DNA of 13,966 bases from Sphaerochaetaceae bacterium (lineage in GTDB: Bacteria > Spirochaetota > Spirochaetia > Sphaerochaetales > Sphaerochaetaceae), in assembly GCA_016302165.1 (NCBI GenBank), contig JAEDOD010000040.1, positions 1-13,966 of the forward strand, in the 5' to 3' direction. This document shows positions 13,803 to 13,966 of the stretch, piece after piece. Below the pieces are notes generated by a model. That model saw nothing but the letters and a program-made list of their open reading frames with translations, ran no database searches and was not told the DNA's origin. Each line of letters opens with the position of its first letter. The first letter of the stretch is position 1. Both the position numbers and the translations under genes were made by a program.

Positions 13803-13966
13803 ATGGAATACATAAACCTCTTCGGCCTCTCGTTCATGGGAGTCTTTATGGTTCCCAACATCATATTTGCCCTCAAGAATAAGGATGGCTTTGAAAACAT
13901 CTATCAGAATAAGGCTCTTGAGACAGTGGAAGAGATCGGACGCTATGGATGCTTTGTTTTCATGAT
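13803..13966 (+). CDS. Start of an uncharacterised membrane protein (cut by window end)
   Basis: ATG 13803 opens a frame that continues past the window edge, giving 54 complete codons. AGGAGA at 13789-13794 is eight bases upstream. The protein starts MEYINLFGLSFMGVFMVPNI and continues IFALKNKDGFENI, a hydrophobic first membrane segment followed by a polar loop. A second hydrophobic segment appears to begin at GRYGCFVFM. This pattern recalls small hypothetical multi-span membrane proteins found in many anaerobes, but no function is known to me. It follows the hydrolase gene by five bases and probably belongs to the same transcript. Confidence 0.75.
   Translation, partial: MEYINLFGLSFMGVFMVPNIIFALKNKDGFENIYQNKALETVEEIGRYGCFVFM

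Noticed and set aside
1..13966. CRISPR arrays, tRNA or rRNA genes, toxin-antitoxin pairs
   Set aside because: No regularly spaced repeats, cloverleaf-like segments, rRNA-like blocks or recognisable toxin/antitoxin pairs were seen on either strand.

Overview
The window most likely comes from a host-associated spirochaete (Sphaerochaeta/Treponema-like). The main clue is the secreted binding protein at 4055-5206. Its signal peptide ends VFA and is followed by NGSSES, a mature start typical of spirochaetal exported proteins. Purine-rich ribosome binding sites and heavy AGA/AGG arginine use fit but do not prove this. No rRNA, tRNA, CRISPR array or insertion sequence was recognised.

Left region (1-2690): two stand-alone genes. 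The first encodes a protein with an N-terminal helix-turn-helix region and a C-terminal plasmid pRiA4b ORF-3-like domain. The second is an unassigned protein with an HEAQH zinc-metallopeptidase motif. The 297-base gap between them holds a hairpin and a candidate extended -10 promoter.

Central region (2896-12934): a LacI-family repressor is followed by what looks like one long operon. The operon begins at an extended -10 promoter whose predicted start is covered by a 22-bp palindrome centred on CG, the form expected of a LacI-family operator. Its first part is a complete Liv-type (HAAT) ABC importer: binding protein, LivH, LivM, LivG and LivF. Tightly coupled behind it are a one-domain cupin (GTG start), an Old-Yellow-Enzyme-like FMN reductase with a C-terminal four-cysteine motif, a short-chain dehydrogenase, and a 639-residue fumarate-reductase-like flavoprotein. 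Most gene borders overlap or are only a few bases apart.

Taken together, this reads as a sugar-type repressor controlling uptake of a small molecule and its reduction in the cytoplasm. The OYE + SDR + fumarate-reductase-like set repeats the enzyme-class logic of gut reductive pathways such as daidzein-to-equol conversion, but the proteins differ in architecture, so the substrate is unknown. This is the best candidate here for an undescribed system.

Right region (12935-13966): a 260-base gap contains a 48-nt hairpin that would sequester the ribosome binding site of a 23-codon ORF. It is followed by a small alpha/beta-hydrolase and the start of a membrane protein cut by the window edge.
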